Shown: in pieces, positions 6,831 through 6,840 of the stretch | Numbering within the stretch: the stretch's first letter is position 1 | Layout: the number at the start of each line of letters is the position of its first letter | Source of the DNA: Gammaproteobacteria bacterium | Lineage (GTDB): Bacteria > Pseudomonadota > Gammaproteobacteria > Pseudomonadales > Azotimanducaceae | Reading direction: 5' to 3' | Assembly (NCBI GenBank): GCA_028821035.1 | Contig: JAPPHP010000233.1 | Location: 1-6,840, forward strand | Length of the DNA stretch: 6,840 bases | Notes under the pieces: generated by a model | What the model was told of the DNA's origin: nothing | Database searches by the model: none | What the model saw: the letters and a program-made list of their open reading frames with translations, nothing else | Made by a program: the position numbers and the translations under genes

Positions 6831-6840
6831 GACGTGGCCT

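Overview
The window is GC-rich, densely coding DNA from a Gram-negative bacterium. The outer-membrane TonB-dependent receptor shows the Gram-negative envelope. The receptor style (a 'VNLRGLG...LNGRR' plug and two cysteine pairs) and the OxyR-type regulator are typical of Proteobacteria. A gammaproteobacterium, perhaps an environmental or metagenomic lineage, is my best guess, but the window has no phylogenetic marker and I cannot name a genus.

Layout: (1) 1-793, minus strand: a LysR-family regulator of OxyR type, cut by the left edge, with both redox cysteines visible. (2) 794-928: a divergent intergenic region with two inverted repeats that look like operator sites. (3) 929-3532, plus strand: a TonB-dependent outer-membrane receptor of 867 residues, complete. 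(4) 3643-5175, plus strand: an AbgT-family inner-membrane transporter of 510 residues, complete, with a clear ribosome binding site. (5) 5176-5255: a short convergent gap with a 10-base direct repeat and a strong GC hairpin, either a terminator-like stem or a dispersed REP-like palindrome. (6) 5256-6830, minus strand: a type B carboxylesterase of 524 residues (PnbA-like), apparently complete with its start 10 bases from the right edge.

Together the genes suggest an accessory nutrient or aromatic-compound locus. The receptor would bring a ligand across the outer membrane and the AbgT protein would move an aryl or aryl-amide anion across the inner membrane. The esterase would hydrolyse an ester, and the OxyR-like protein may control the divergent receptor. 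That pathway is inferred from adjacency only; no substrate can be read from the sequence.

I saw no tRNA, rRNA, CRISPR array, transposase or phage gene. The long open frames on other strands and frames are GC-driven shadows. I do not see a clearly undescribed system. The most unusual points are the regulator-receptor control region, the mixed uptake/hydrolysis gene set and the intergenic palindrome.
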